From: Rossellomorea aquimaris
GTDB lineage: Bacteria > Bacillota > Bacilli > Bacillales > Bacillaceae_B
NCBI RefSeq assembly: GCF_008180865.1
Contig: NZ_VTEX01000003.1
Coordinates: forward strand, 312,501-376,500
Length of the DNA: 64,000 nt
Direction: 5' to 3'
Shown here in pieces: positions 13,549 through 23,700 of the stretch (position 1 is the stretch's first letter; each line of letters opens with the position of its first letter). Both the position numbers and the translations under genes were made by a program. The notes beneath the pieces are model-generated. The model ran no database searches and had not been told where the DNA came from. It saw only the letters and a program-made list of their open reading frames with translations.

Positions 13549-14889
13549 CTATTCATACCTCTTCCTCATCGTGGAAGAAGCAATCCCTAATTGATCGCGG
13601 TATTTCGCTATCGTTCTTCTAGAGACATCATACCCTTTATCCAATAATAGGTTCACTATTTTCTGATCAGATAGAGGCTTTTTCTTGTCTTCCTCATCAA
13701 TAAGCCTTTGTAACTCATTTTTTACCGATGTGGCTGAAGCTGCTTCTGAATCATCGAGCTTGACCGATTTGATCGCCGAGGTAAAAAAGTACTTCAATTC
13801 AAAAATCCCATATGGCGTTTGCATATACTTACCCTTCACAGCACGGCTGATGGTCGATTCATGAACATCGATTTCTTCTGCCACCTGTCTCAAGGTCAAT
13901 GGCTGGATTGCTGATGGTCCTTTTAAGAAGAATGCTTTCTGCTTTTCTGCAAGCATCTTACCCACTTTCAGGATGGTTTGTTTTCGCTGGCGTAAGCTTT
14001 GCAGTAGCCAGTGGAAATCCTGCTCCTTTTCCTGAAGATAGGACTGGACTTCCTTATCCGGGTGATGCTTTAGAAAATCAGTGTACTCTTCATTATATGT
14101 GACGTTTATAGTCGTACCGTCATACAACGATACGGCCACGGTATGACCATCGATCACCTTCACGACAAGCTCTGGAATAATGTATTCAGCGATATGCTGA
14201 GAATACTTTGATCCGGGTCTCGGATTGCACTGCTGGATGAAATCCGCTGCCAGCTGGATGTCTTTTAGCTCTACCTCAAGATCCTTGGCGATCGCCTTCC
14301 ACTTCTTTTCTGCAAAAGCTTGAAAATGGTTATCTACAATCATCGTAACCAGTGGGGGAACATTGGCTTTTCGCTGCAGCTGAAGGACTATGCACTCCTT
14401 CAGGGATCTGGCTCCTATTCCAGCCGGTTCTAATTCCTGAAGCCTACTAATATAGTTTTCCAGTTGAGACATTTCCAGACCATGTTTTTGAACGAAGGAT
14501 TCGTCGTCTATTCTCAAATAACCGTTATCATCCAAGCTAAATATTAATTCATCCAGTATCTTTCTCCCTGAAGAAGTAAGCGATTTCAAATTTAATTGAA
14601 CAGATAATGCATCCGCAAGGGATCTCTTTGGCACGGATACATATTCATACCAATCCACCGCGTTTTCGTGATTGCCGGCATTTCTTGTAAATGTATGAGG
14701 TTCTCGTTGATGAAGGGGGTCTTGCTTAGGCGGTTCTAATTGTATAAGGGGATTCTCTAATTGCTTAGCTTCTAGATAAGCATTCAGTTCCATCGTAGAA
14801 TATTGGAGGATGGTGATGGCTTGAGAAAGCTGCTGCGTCATTTGAAGTTTTAATTGTTGATTTTGAAAAAGTCCTGCTTTCAAATTCAT
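13549..14889 (-). CDS. sigL: RNA polymerase sigma-54 factor (SigL/RpoN)
   Basis: A 446-residue sigma factor for -12/-24 promoters that needs AAA+ activators. The glutamine-rich N-terminal activator-contact region (QNQQLKLQMTQQLSQAITILQYS) is followed by the core-binding domain. The helix-turn-helix is near LRQVAEEIDVHESTISRAVKGK, and the RpoN box appears as SRRTIAKYRDQLGI close to the C-terminus. In Bacillus it serves levanase, arginine, branched-chain amino-acid and acetoin genes. All regions are present, so it should be functional. No sigma-54 promoter was searched for systematically. Confidence 0.97.
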   Translation of the reverse strand: MNLKAGLFQNQQLKLQMTQQLSQAITILQYSTMELNAYLEAKQLENPLIQLEPPKQDPLHQREPHTFTRNAGNHENAVDWYEYVSVPKRSLADALSVQLNLKSLTSSGRKILDELIFSLDDNGYLRIDDESFVQKHGLEMSQLENYISRLQELEPAGIGARSLKECIVLQLQRKANVPPLVTMIVDNHFQAFAEKKWKAIAKDLEVELKDIQLAADFIQQCNPRPGSKYSQHIAEYIIPELVVKVIDGHTVAVSLYDGTTINVTYNEEYTDFLKHHPDKEVQSYLQEKEQDFHWLLQSLRQRKQTILKVGKMLAEKQKAFFLKGPSAIQPLTLRQVAEEIDVHESTISRAVKGKYMQTPYGIFELKYFFTSAIKSVKLDDSEAASATSVKNELQRLIDEEDKKKPLSDQKIVNLLLDKGYDVSRRTIAKYRDQLGIASSTMRKRYE

Positions 14890-14912
14890 GATTCTTAACC
14901 TCCCATTTATCT

Positions 14913-14941
14913 ATTCTACAATAAAATTGGTGGTTCGTTAA
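14913..14941 (-). promoter_or_regulatory. Possible sigma-A promoter of sigL
   Basis: Minus strand TTAACG (14936-14941), 17-bp spacer, TAGAAT (14913-14918), 24 bp before the sigL start codon. Confidence 0.45.
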
Positions 14942-15009
14942 TGGGAATTCGTTGGTAGTATTATGTATATGATATTTTTCAATAAATTCCACATAGCGTG
15001 TGGTGGATG

Positions 15010-15131
15010 ATTTCCGCTGCAGGTGCTCGCTTTCCGCGGGGCGTGGGTTGAGCCTCCTCGGGCTAAAGCCCTGCGGGGTCTCAACTTCCACGCGTTTCCC
15101 GCAGGAGTCGAGCACCTTCCGCTACAATCAA
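15010..15131. repeat. GC-rich intergenic repeat, type I (copy A)
   Basis: An imperfect long inverted repeat with outer arms AGGTGCTCG (15021-15029) and CGAGCACCT (15109-15117), and inner arms GTTGAG/CTCAAC. It is related to copies at 16394 and 28459: all share CTTTCCGCGG, GAGCCTCCTCG, GGGGTCTC and CCGCAGGAGTC modules. It fills most of the sigL-exonuclease gap; I see no gene there. Confidence 0.85.
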
Positions 15132-15220
15132 CTGGCAGGGTGTGGGTATTCTCCACCCATCTCAACATTATACTTTTAATATATTCGGTAGAAGCTATAA
15201 AAAATGCGCCCCAAGTTGTG

Positions 15221-15820
15221 TTATTTAGCAGATTTACTTACTAATGAAGAGCGATAGATGCCTTCGGATATTTCTCCCGGTTTAATTCGAGTCTTATTGT
15301 AGAGAGAATCAAAGTCCGTAATCTTGTACTCTTCTGCTAGCTTTAGCATTAATTGAGCGCATGCTTTAGCATCATCTGCAGCATGATGGTGATTATCTAA
15401 TTCGATTCCAAAATAAGTACATATAGATGATAGCTGATAGGCAGGAAGACCTTTCACCATTTTTCTGGACATTTGATATGTGCAGAGAAATTGGTTGTAT
15501 ACGGGCTCCATTTCATAACGAGCTAAATTATCCCTCAAAGCGTATCCATCGAAGGAAAGATTATGAGCAATCATCAACTTATTCTCTATTTTTCCCTTGA
15601 TAGAATGATAGAAAGCATCGAACGTCATCGCACCTTTAACATCTTGAGGTTTAATTCCATGTATTCTAATATTAAAATGATCAAATTTCTCTTCTGGATC
15701 GATTAATTGATAAATTGAATCAACAATTTCTCCATTTTCTACAAATACCATTCCGACTGAGCATATACTGTGTCTTGCACGATTAGCCGTTTCAAAATCA
15801 AAAGCTACAAAATCTTTCAT
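15221..15820 (-). CDS. DEDDh-family 3'-5' exonuclease (DnaQ-like)
   Basis: A 199-residue DnaQ-like exonuclease. Exo I is FVAFDFETA (Asp and Glu), Exo II is IAHNLSFDGYALR, and Exo III is HHAADDAKACAQL with the catalytic His and Asp. It lacks polymerase or helicase domains, so it is a free-standing nuclease, possibly trimming DNA or RNA ends. Similar small proteins are common in Firmicutes but their role is unassigned. It stands alone between a repeat region and a long intergenic stretch. Confidence 0.85.
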   Translation of the reverse strand: MKDFVAFDFETANRARHSICSVGMVFVENGEIVDSIYQLIDPEEKFDHFNIRIHGIKPQDVKGAMTFDAFYHSIKGKIENKLMIAHNLSFDGYALRDNLARYEMEPVYNQFLCTYQMSRKMVKGLPAYQLSSICTYFGIELDNHHHAADDAKACAQLMLKLAEEYKITDFDSLYNKTRIKPGEISEGIYRSSLVSKSAK

Positions 15821-16052
15821 TCCAAGCCACCATCCCGGTTTTAGATTATTCTTCTTTTCTATACTCTAACTATTCTGGTGCAGGGCGAAACACCTTCTTG
15901 CAAAACCAATAAATCTCAACACATAAATCTTTTTTACCTTTTTGTAATTTTCCTATGTATAAAACACAAAACTGATCCGGCACTTCCTCAAAATAGATAT
16001 ATTATATAATTATACAATATATAGAATTAAAACACCCTTAATCTCAGAAACG

Positions 16053-16093
16053 AAAAAAGATGCCTCCACAAATTAAAAACTTGTAGAAACACC
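16053..16093 (-). terminator. Terminator of tRNA-Arg
   Basis: Minus strand GGTGTTTCTACAA pairs, with several G-U pairs, to TTGTGGAGGCATC and is followed by TTTTTT. It lies 22 nt past the tRNA. The remaining sequence 15821-16052 is A/T-rich and I see nothing else in it. Confidence 0.7.
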
Positions 16094-16114
16094 TTCATAT
16101 CAGTATTACTGGTA

Positions 16115-16186
16115 CGCCCTCGGAGGGAATCGAACCCCCATCTCAAGAACCGGAATCTTACGTGCTATCCGTTGCACCACGAGGGC
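16115..16186 (-). tRNA. tRNA-Arg (anticodon CCG)
   Basis: The 72-nt gene folds as a cloverleaf. Acceptor GCCCTCG pairs with CGAGGGC, the D-arm is GTGC/GCAC, the anticodon stem is TAAGA/TCTTG with loop TTCCGGT (anticodon CCG), and the T-arm is GGG-TTCGATT-CCC. The CCA end is not encoded. A lone tRNA-Arg next to clpP is also found in B. subtilis. Confidence 0.95.
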
Positions 16187-16393
16187 ATGAAATGAATAAC
16201 CGTCACGAATATATATTATAAGCTAGAAAATACTTGTTTGCAATATTTTTATTCTTTAAGCCCTAACCTCATAAATGGTTGTTTCTTAAAGATGTGAAAG
16301 TTGATTGGAGTTCCTTTGTAAATAGTTTGATTTGCATTAGAATCTGTTTTTCTGTTTGTCTACCCTTATAATTAGTCATTCATAAAATAGAAT

Positions 16394-16546
16394 CACAGAG
16401 TGGATTGAAGCGGAAGGCAATTGACTCCTGCGGGTAATAGAGGAAAAGTCGAGACCCCACAGGGCAGCGCCCGAGGGGGCTCGACTTCCTCCCCGCGGAA
16501 AGCAATTGCCTGCAGCGGAAAGGAACGGTCTTTGTTTTCACGCCGT
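16394..16546. repeat. GC-rich intergenic repeat, type I (copy B)
   Basis: Arms GGCAATTG (16416-16423) and CAATTGCC (16503-16510), inner arms AAGTCGAG and CTCGACTT. Flanks CAGAGTGGATTG and AAAGGAACGG match copy D at 28459 and the deleted copy at 63234. It lies in the tRNA-clpP gap; the rest of that gap up to the clpP promoter shows no gene. Confidence 0.85.
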
Positions 16547-16696
16547 AACTTATCAAAAGGTGGCTCCACTTATTTTTAAAGGAAATAAACTTCTACTGCA
16601 ACCATAAACTTTACAAACACTCTCCCGTTTAAAAAAGGAATGAATGGGTATCATGTAGAAAGGATTTATATACAGGGGAATAAAGGAAGCGTTTAG

Positions 16697-16713
16697 TTTG
16701 ACCTTTATTGACC
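16697..16713. promoter_or_regulatory. CtsR operator upstream of clpP
   Basis: TTTGACC-TTT-ATTGACC is a near-perfect copy of the CtsR heptad repeat (reverse complement of GGTCAAA-N3-GGTCAAA) and covers the -35 box of the clpP promoter. Confidence 0.9.
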
Positions 16714-16726
16714 ATGGGTGTATGAT
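16698..16726 (+). promoter_or_regulatory. Sigma-A promoter of clpP
   Basis: TTGACC (16698-16703), 17-bp spacer, TATGAT (16721-16726). The -35 lies inside the CtsR box, so repressor and polymerase should exclude each other. Confidence 0.85.
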
Positions 16727-16787
16727 TACAGTACAAAGTGAATAAGTAATTCAGAAAAATAAAAAGGATTTCTAAGGAGGAACGAGG

Positions 16788-17384
16788 ATGAATTTAATTC
16801 CTACAGTAATTGAACAAACAAACCGCGGTGAACGTGCGTATGACATTTATTCACGTTTATTGAAAGACCGTGTAATCATGCTTGGAAGCGGCATTGATGA
16901 CAATGTGGCAAACTCCATTGTAGCACAACTTCTTTTCCTTGAATCTGAAAACCCGGAGAAGGATATTTCGATCTACATAAACTCTCCTGGCGGAAGTATC
17001 ACGGCGGGTATGGCAATCTACGATACGATCCAATACATCAAGCCTGATGTACAAACAATTTGTATCGGTATGGCTGCTTCAATGGGTGCGTTCCTTCTTG
17101 CAGCAGGTGCAAAAGGCAAGCGTTTGGCCCTTCCGAACGCTGAAGTGATGATTCACCAACCACTTGGTGGAGCTCAAGGTCAAGCTACAGAAATTGAAAT
17201 CGCAGCGAAGCGTATTTTATTCCTTCGTGAAAAACTGAATCAGATCCTGGCTGATCGTACTGGTCAACCACTTGATGTGATTTCAAAAGATACAGATCGT
17301 GATAACTTCATGACAGCTGAAAGAGCGCTTGAATATGGATTGATCGATCGCATCATCACTCGTAACGATATGAATAATAAGTAA
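16788..17384 (+). CDS. clpP: ATP-dependent Clp protease proteolytic subunit
   Basis: A 198-residue serine protease that assembles into a tetradecameric barrel and degrades proteins fed by ClpC, ClpE or ClpX, including tmRNA-tagged ones. The catalytic triad is visible: Ser98 in GMAASMGAF, His123 in [11 protein letters not shown], and Asp172 near [15 protein letters not shown]. Length matches the family. RBS AAGGAGGAACGAGG precedes ATG. Its promoter carries a CtsR operator, so heat or protein-misfolding stress should induce it. Confidence 0.98.
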   Translation: MNLIPTVIEQTNRGERAYDIYSRLLKDRVIMLGSGIDDNVANSIVAQLLFLESENPEKDISIYINSPGGSITAGMAIYDTIQYIKPDVQTICIGMAASMGAFLLAAGAKGKRLALPNAEVMIHQPLGGAQGQATEIEIAAKRILFLREKLNQILADRTGQPLDVISKDTDRDNFMTAERALEYGLIDRIITRNDMNNK

Positions 17385-17394
17385 ACTGACTGAA

Positions 17395-17428
17395 AGCCCC
17401 TCCCGGAATTCCGGGAGGGGCTTTTTAT
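17395..17428 (+). terminator. Terminator of clpP
   Basis: AGCCCCTCCCGG-AATT-CCGGGAGGGGCT followed by TTTTTA, 10 bp after the stop codon. Confidence 0.95.
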
Positions 17429-17495
17429 TATTCAATTGGGAATAGAATAATACTCTTGCCACCTGCGAACCTACACCTTATATCTTTATAACTCC

Positions 17496-17532
17496 TCAAA
17501 AAAAAGAGACTTCCGTCAACGAAAGCCTCTCT
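17496..17532 (-). terminator. Terminator of the GGDEF/exopolysaccharide operon
   Basis: Minus strand AGAGAGGCTTTCG pairs with CGGAAGTCTCT, followed by a long T run, just past the stop of the histidine kinase gene. Confidence 0.85.
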
Positions 17533-17535
17533 CCT

Positions 17536-20412
17536 TTATTCTTTTTCAGCTTTTTTCTCACAAACCGGAATCAGGATCTCACCGTTCATCCCTTTTTTCA
17601 ATAAGAGATGCAGGATTGTTTTGGATAGCCTGCTGGGATGATACGGTTTCACCAAATAATCATTGGCTCCAAGTGTGAGTCCTTTTTCTTTCTCATCTAA
17701 CGCGGAGGATACGATGATCGGGACTTGGGAAAGCTCTTCATCCGCTTTCATCTTTTCTAATACATCCCACCCGGACATGCTTCCTTCAAGCATAATATCA
17801 AGGACGATGGCATCTGGTTTCTCCTCCTGCATTTTTGTTAGGGCTTCAGCTCCTGACGGCGTGTGCTGCACCTTGAAACCACTGTCGGACAACTCAGCTT
17901 TCAAGAGGGATGCCAGATTGATATCGTCTTCAATGACGATGATATTCATTCCATCACCGCAATTCTCATCCTCTTTGAAGATTTCAATGGTCACGATTGG
18001 GAGACGTATGGTGAACACGCTCCCTCTCCCTTCTTCTGATGAAACAGTGATGTCCCCATCATGGGTTTCGATGATCTCCTTCACGATGGTCAAGCCCAAG
18101 CCGGTACCTCCAATTCTTCTTTGGTCAGAATTATCGACCCGATAGAATTTAGTGAAGAGGTTTGGAATGGCATCCTGAGGTATGCCGAGCCCTTCATCCC
18201 GGATATCGATGAGAAAGCATTCCTCTCCTTCACGGAAATGGATGGTGATGGTACCTCCTTCCGGGGAATACTTGATGGCATTGCTGATCAGATTAGTGAA
18301 TGCCTGAGATAATTTGTCTTTATCGCCAAGAACGATCGTACAGTCTGTGTCCCTAGCGATATTAAAGGAATGGTGAGGTGCGTTTACCTTCTGGGTATCA
18401 ATCACATGTTGCATGACGGGAACAACATCTTCATATTTCTTCTCAAAGGTTTGACGTCCGGACTCCATTCGCTGGACGTCCAGGAAATCATTGATGAGAG
18501 ACGTCAATCGCTTTGCTTCTTGATAGATCGTCGTTAAATATTTCTTCGTTCTTTCCGGTTTCAGTTCTTTTGTCAGCATCAGTTCCGTAAAACCAAGCAC
18601 ACTTGAAAGAGGGGTGCGAAGCTCATGGCTGACCGTGCTCACAAACTCTGATTTCATTTGATCGACTTCGAATTCTTTCGTGATATTCCTGTGTACAAAG
18701 ATTGTCCCTATCTGTTCGTCTCCACGATAGAGTGTTTCAGAATAAACCTGGAAAACTTCTTTACTATCCACCAGGTGATAGGTAAGGAGATGCTTACCTG
18801 TCTTCCCCTCCGTCACAATCGTTTCATAGTACTCATCCAGTTTCTCTTTATCTTCGACCCGATCAACCAATGCTTGCTTCCAGGTTTGATAGTTTGCTTG
18901 TTGAAGTTCGTCAATCTTCCCTTGAATTAATGCCGATAATTTCGTATTCATTAATAAGTTGTTGCCATCCCTATCAATGAGCTGTATCCCCTCCTGTATA
19001 TTGTTGAGGATATCCTGTGTTAGTTGACGATTCGTTTCGGATTCTTCGAAAAGGTATATCTTTTGCAAAGAGATGGAGATTTGCTTCCCTAAGCTCGAAT
19101 ATTCCTCTAATTCCTGCTTATTAAAATCATCTCCAAATCTACTGAATACCATGATAGCTTCCACCTGTTGGTCCACAGAAAGGATAGGTAAGAATAAATC
19201 ATACGAATAAAGAGTTTCTTCATGATATCCTTTTTCCAATGGACTCATCTCCCGTTTGAGTGAGAAGGGCTCTCTGGAATCAAACAATCTTTGATGAATT
19301 CCATTGTCGATATACATCAAGAACTGACTCGCACCACTTTCGGATATACCAAACGTCGCATTGGACTTCTGATCATCCATCAGAACGATCATACCCCGGG
19401 AAGCCCCCATCACATGACTCATGCTTTTGACAATGCTCTCTAAAACCTCTTGTTTATTCAGGGAACTTGATATCCCATGAATGAATTCATTTCTGCGCTC
19501 CAGCTGAGACTCACGGCTTTTCGTCATATTAAGCAAATGTTCAAGTTCTGATTGCTGGGATTCCAACTCATCCTGCTGAGCGATCAACTCTTCATTTTGG
19601 GAAAGGAGATGCTCTTCCTTTTCCTGAATTTTGTAAATCATCTTTTCGAATGCCCTGGACATCTTACCGATTTCATCTTTACGTTTGTTTTCAAAAGACC
19701 ATTGCTGATAGACTTCATTTTCAGCAATTTGTTCAGCGGCTGAAGCCACCTGGTTCAGAGGCTGACCGATTTGTTTTGCAATCATTCTCATCATTCTCAT
19801 AAGAACAAGGAGCATGAGAAAAATAAAGATCACAAAGGCTGTTTGACTTAAGGACTCTTTACGTTTCAATTCGTCATAGGCATTCCGCTTACTTTGTTCA
19901 ATGGAGTCAGCATACCTATTGAGCTGTGTTTGAAAGGTTTCAATTGTAGCTGTTGCACCATCAGCCGATGCATCTTTCACAGCCTCGCTATTCCCCTTTT
20001 CGAAATCGCTAATGACACTGGGCACCATTTCCTTAAAATACAGAGTAGAGAATTCCTCAACATCTATAAGGAAGCGTTGATCTTCAGGTTCTGTTTCTAA
20101 TCCTTTTAACTTTTTCAACGTGTCATCCACTTTTTTACCTTGATCAAAGATACTTTCTTTAAACTCTTGTCTTCCAAATGCGAGGTATCCCCTCGCATCA
20201 AAGAAAGCCTTTTGAAAGTCTCTATCCAATTGTTCAGCCACGTCTTCTTTTTTATTTAACTGATCCCTCTGAACTTGGTACCCAGTTGTTATGGATTGAT
20301 CATATAGGAACAAACAGGCCGCCCCAATGAAAAAGATGATGATAAAGCCGCTCATCAATCCAATGAATTGATTACGTAAGCTCGTTTGAAATAATTCTTT
20401 AATTCTCTTCAT
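17536..20412 (-). CDS. Hybrid sensor histidine kinase (HAMP-GAF-PAS-HisKA-HATPase-REC)
   Basis: A 958-residue membrane kinase. It has TM1 (16-36), an extracellular four-helix-like sensor (37-188), TM2 (191-209), a HAMP-like linker and coiled coil (210-310), a GAF-like region (320-455) and a PAS-like region (465-580). The HisKA domain carries His596 in STVSHELRTPLSS. The ATPase domain shows Asn711, DEGLGIP (739-745) and GGTGLGL (768-774). A C-terminal receiver has Asp872 in IVLDIMLEGSMSG. No DNA-binding output exists in the protein. Signals would pass to its own receiver, the adjacent CheY-like protein and the operon's Hpt-containing cyclase. It overlaps the upstream receiver gene by 14 bp. 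Confidence 0.9.
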   Translation of the reverse strand: MKRIKELFQTSLRNQFIGLMSGFIIIFFIGAACLFLYDQSITTGYQVQRDQLNKKEDVAEQLDRDFQKAFFDARGYLAFGRQEFKESIFDQGKKVDDTLKKLKGLETEPEDQRFLIDVEEFSTLYFKEMVPSVISDFEKGNSEAVKDASADGATATIETFQTQLNRYADSIEQSKRNAYDELKRKESLSQTAFVIFIFLMLLVLMRMMRMIAKQIGQPLNQVASAAEQIAENEVYQQWSFENKRKDEIGKMSRAFEKMIYKIQEKEEHLLSQNEELIAQQDELESQQSELEHLLNMTKSRESQLERRNEFIHGISSSLNKQEVLESIVKSMSHVMGASRGMIVLMDDQKSNATFGISESGASQFLMYIDNGIHQRLFDSREPFSLKREMSPLEKGYHEETLYSYDLFLPILSVDQQVEAIMVFSRFGDDFNKQELEEYSSLGKQISISLQKIYLFEESETNRQLTQDILNNIQEGIQLIDRDGNNLLMNTKLSALIQGKIDELQQANYQTWKQALVDRVEDKEKLDEYYETIVTEGKTGKHLLTYHLVDSKEVFQVYSETLYRGDEQIGTIFVHRNITKEFEVDQMKSEFVSTVSHELRTPLSSVLGFTELMLTKELKPERTKKYLTTIYQEAKRLTSLINDFLDVQRMESGRQTFEKKYEDVVPVMQHVIDTQKVNAPHHSFNIARDTDCTIVLGDKDKLSQAFTNLISNAIKYSPEGGTITIHFREGEECFLIDIRDEGLGIPQDAIPNLFTKFYRVDNSDQRRIGGTGLGLTIVKEIIETHDGDITVSSEEGRGSVFTIRLPIVTIEIFKEDENCGDGMNIIVIEDDINLASLLKAELSDSGFKVQHTPSGAEALTKMQEEKPDAIVLDIMLEGSMSGWDVLEKMKADEELSQVPIIVSSALDEKEKGLTLGANDYLVKPYHPSRLSKTILHLLLKKGMNGEILIPVCEKKAEKE

Positions 20413-20770
20413 TCAATATTCCCTCAATCCGCTGAACCAGTTCGAGTGGACTGTACGGCTTTGCAATGAAGTAATCTGCTCCTGACTTCAATACAAGATC
20501 CTTATCTGATTGCTGACTCTTAGCCGACACCATCATGATTTTCACATCACTCTTTTCAGGTATATTTCTTACTTTCCCGATTACTTCCAGTCCTGTGAAA
20601 AGAGGCATCATGTAGTCGAGAAGAATGAGGTCGTAGTCATTCTCCATGATTTGATTAATGGCTACTTGACCATCGGCGGCTTCATGCAACTCATGGCCTT
20701 CATCTTCCAGTGTATCCACCATCAACATCCGAAGCACTTCTTCATCTTCAGCAATTAATATTCTCGCCAT
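20399..20770 (-). CDS. Stand-alone receiver (CheY-like response regulator)
   Basis: A 123-residue single receiver domain. The acidic pair is in IAEDEE, the phospho-acceptor is Asp52 in LILLDYMMP, the switch residue lies in MMVSAKS, and Lys104 is in FIAKPYSP. There is no output domain, so it must act by binding a partner or as a phosphate shuttle. It sits between the glycoside-hydrolase-like gene (2-bp gap) and the hybrid kinase (14-bp overlap). That makes it a candidate link between the kinase and the Hpt domain of the diguanylate cyclase. Confidence 0.9.
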   Translation of the reverse strand: MARILIAEDEEVLRMLMVDTLEDEGHELHEAADGQVAINQIMENDYDLILLDYMMPLFTGLEVIGKVRNIPEKSDVKIMMVSAKSQQSDKDLVLKSGADYFIAKPYSPLELVQRIEGILNEEN

Positions 20771-20772
20771 TT

Positions 20773-23700
20773 TTATTCTCCTTCTTTTTCAAAAGCTTCT
20801 TTCATTTCATAGTAGGACTGTTTCAACCGTTCATGTGAGGAGGGTTGATCCCAAGGGTTCCAGGAGTAAGGATAAAATTGCTTGGAATCGATCATCCCGT
20901 CTTTCGTTTGCTTCGGAAAGGAGAAGATTTTTTCTCCATCCTTTTCATATAACCCGATATGAATGGATTCTATGGTCGTTGTACTATCCAATCCTTCATC
21001 CGACCAAATGTCTCCCATCGCTTCTTTAAGGCTGGGATCCTTCATGTTTAACAGCTGCCATGGTATTCGGATTTCGTAGCGGTTACCCGATGAGTTGACA
21101 CTGATATCGGTTAACGAGTTATATTCCGGGTCACCGGGATTGGATGTTCCGATCTGAAGGGTTCCTGTTTCATAGGATTGGAAAGGGATGTTTTTCCCTT
21201 GGACGTCCAACGATTTGTTCAATGTCAATCGAATCGGATGATAGAAACCATTGTTTTTCTGCTTCGCATAAGCTTCCTCATCAATCATATTAAGATCATG
21301 ACCGTAGTGATAGTTGAATGTATCATAATAGCTGTCAACCCACAGGCGGGCTTCCTTCTTACCTTGAATCTGAAGGACAAAGTCAACACCTGATGTGGTG
21401 ACACCGCTTTCCTCCAAGATAGTCGATTGCCCCTGCCCCTTGATTGTATCGAATAGAAGATAGGTTTCTTTATCCTCGGAAATGATATCGGAATCAACCC
21501 GAACATATACATAACGCTCGTCGCTTGTTACATACATGCTGTGCCCATCCTTGTCAAAAGCAGGCTCTATCCTGTTAAAGGTCCAATCATCAGGTCTCCC
21601 GTCCACGTGAATCATCGAGGTCTTGTCAATCCCGGGATCAAAGCTCAGCATTCCGAACTGCTGCTCATTGGTTTGGGCATTCTGCCAGAAAGGTCGTCTG
21701 TCAGGATTGTCATAGTCCATCGTATTCCAAGTCCGTTTGAACCACTCATCCTGCCATGCGAACACCATTCCACCTGCCATTTTCTCTTCTACGATATCCT
21801 CGAATAACTGGCGGTCGATATCACCCTGTTCTTTCTCTGAATGATGGCCCTGGTCCATCCCATAGACGTTCCGGTGAGTGAGTCCGCGGGATCCCGGTAC
21901 ACCGAATTCTGCTACTACTAACGGCATGGAGTGGGCTTTCTTCATATCATTCAAGTAGCCGGCATAGTTGTTCTTTTGCCCGCGATGATCGATATAATTG
22001 ATATACTTGGGTTCATAATTTAAGAAATCCGGATAGTAAGGATATATGTGATAGGAAGCGAACAGGCCGGTGTGTAATCGACCGGTTCCTTTCATGACGT
22101 TCGGATTCACGGAAACCATATCTTCTTTCTCTAAGGGTTCGCTTGGATGATCCAACAAATCGGTAGTGACCCAATTGGTAAAGCTTACGGGCCTTTGCCA
22201 TTGATACGTATCGGTTTCATAAGCGATTCCTTCATTCATTCTTGCTGTCAGCCATATTTCAAAAGGCTGGGCACCTTCTGTTTCAATGAATTCTCCCTCG
22301 AAGTCCTGGAGACCTTTATGTTTTTCATTTGTAGCTGACACAACTTCCGGGTCCCACTCCACTCCGAATATCCACCCAAGGACGTATGGAGATATATCGT
22401 ATGTGTAAGAACCGGAAGCATGTCCTTTCCGCTCTGGAATCTCTGCGTTTCCATGAACAAGATCGATGGTTTTCTTGATTTCTTCCGAAAATTCAACGGT
22501 GTTTTCCTTTGCGAAAGCATCCTCTGACTTCAGGAAGATTTCTTCATTTACCCATACTCCATGAAATAAGTACAGTGGTTTTTCCGCCATTTGATTGTAC
22601 TCATAAAAGGCTTCATAAAAGGCAGGCGGATGAATGGTGTAAATCCGGAGCGAGTTGGCATTCATGGCGCCGATCTGTTTGAACCATCTCAAGTATTCCT
22701 CTTTCGAAATCGCTGTTTCGCCCGGGAATGAACCAGGCTTTGCGATTCCCATATTGACCCCCTTGAGGAGGAGGTCTTCCCATTTTCCATCCTGATTGAC
22801 TTGAATGTAGTCGGATCCAACTTTTCCTGCAAGCTTCAGACCATTTTCCGAGGTGACAGGAATGGTTTCGGGCACATTATTGTCCTTCCTATTTTGAATT
22901 CTCTCAAGAATCTCCTTCATCATCAGACTGTATGCCTTCCAGTAAAATTGAGACATGTTATCCGGACTGGATGATTCCGTCCATTTTCTCCATGTTGAAA
23001 ATCCGACGGTTTGATAGAGATTGGGCACATCAGCCTGATCCGCATAATCCCCACTGAAATAGTAGGTGTCGTATTGCCGGTTCTCACCATGAATGACGGC
23101 AGGGAACGTTACGGGAAGATTCAATGCTTTAAGGATGTCTTCCCCGCTTTTGGATAAAGACAATGTGTAGTTCGCCATCACCTCATCAGGATCGATCGCT
23201 TCTACGATGTCAAACCAGTACGAATATGGGACATTGATTTCTTCCCCAATGAAGTCTTCACCTCGTTCGGTCGTTGAAAAGACCACACCTTTTTTCCTGA
23301 TGTCTTCCTTATCTAAAATGACCAGTTGATCATTTTCGTCCACGAGCACGTATCCCGGACCTGTGATATGATACGACTCATCATATTGATTTTCATAATT
23401 GTCCCGGACCCATTGGGGTACTTCACTATTTTCCAACTCGGAAAAATATCTTCCGATCCAGCCCGACCACTCCAGGTTGAACAGGGAATAGAATTTCTTC
23501 CTCGTTTCTTCAGTGGTAGGCTGTGCCATGGAATTGAACTCGGCAATCAACGTTTTCCCGTCGTTCATCGCCATGTCTTTTAATGCGTCCATATCATTGT
23601 CGGTCAAGCCTCCATATAGCTTTGAGGAGCGCTGCCCCGATACATTCTTATGATGGAATTCCTCTTCATACACTCCATACGTGTCTGCTATGTAAACTGC

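Noticed and set aside
15023-15244. Small frames within the GC-rich repeats
   Set aside because: Similar frames occur on both strands of each repeat because of the inverted structure; none has a ribosome site.
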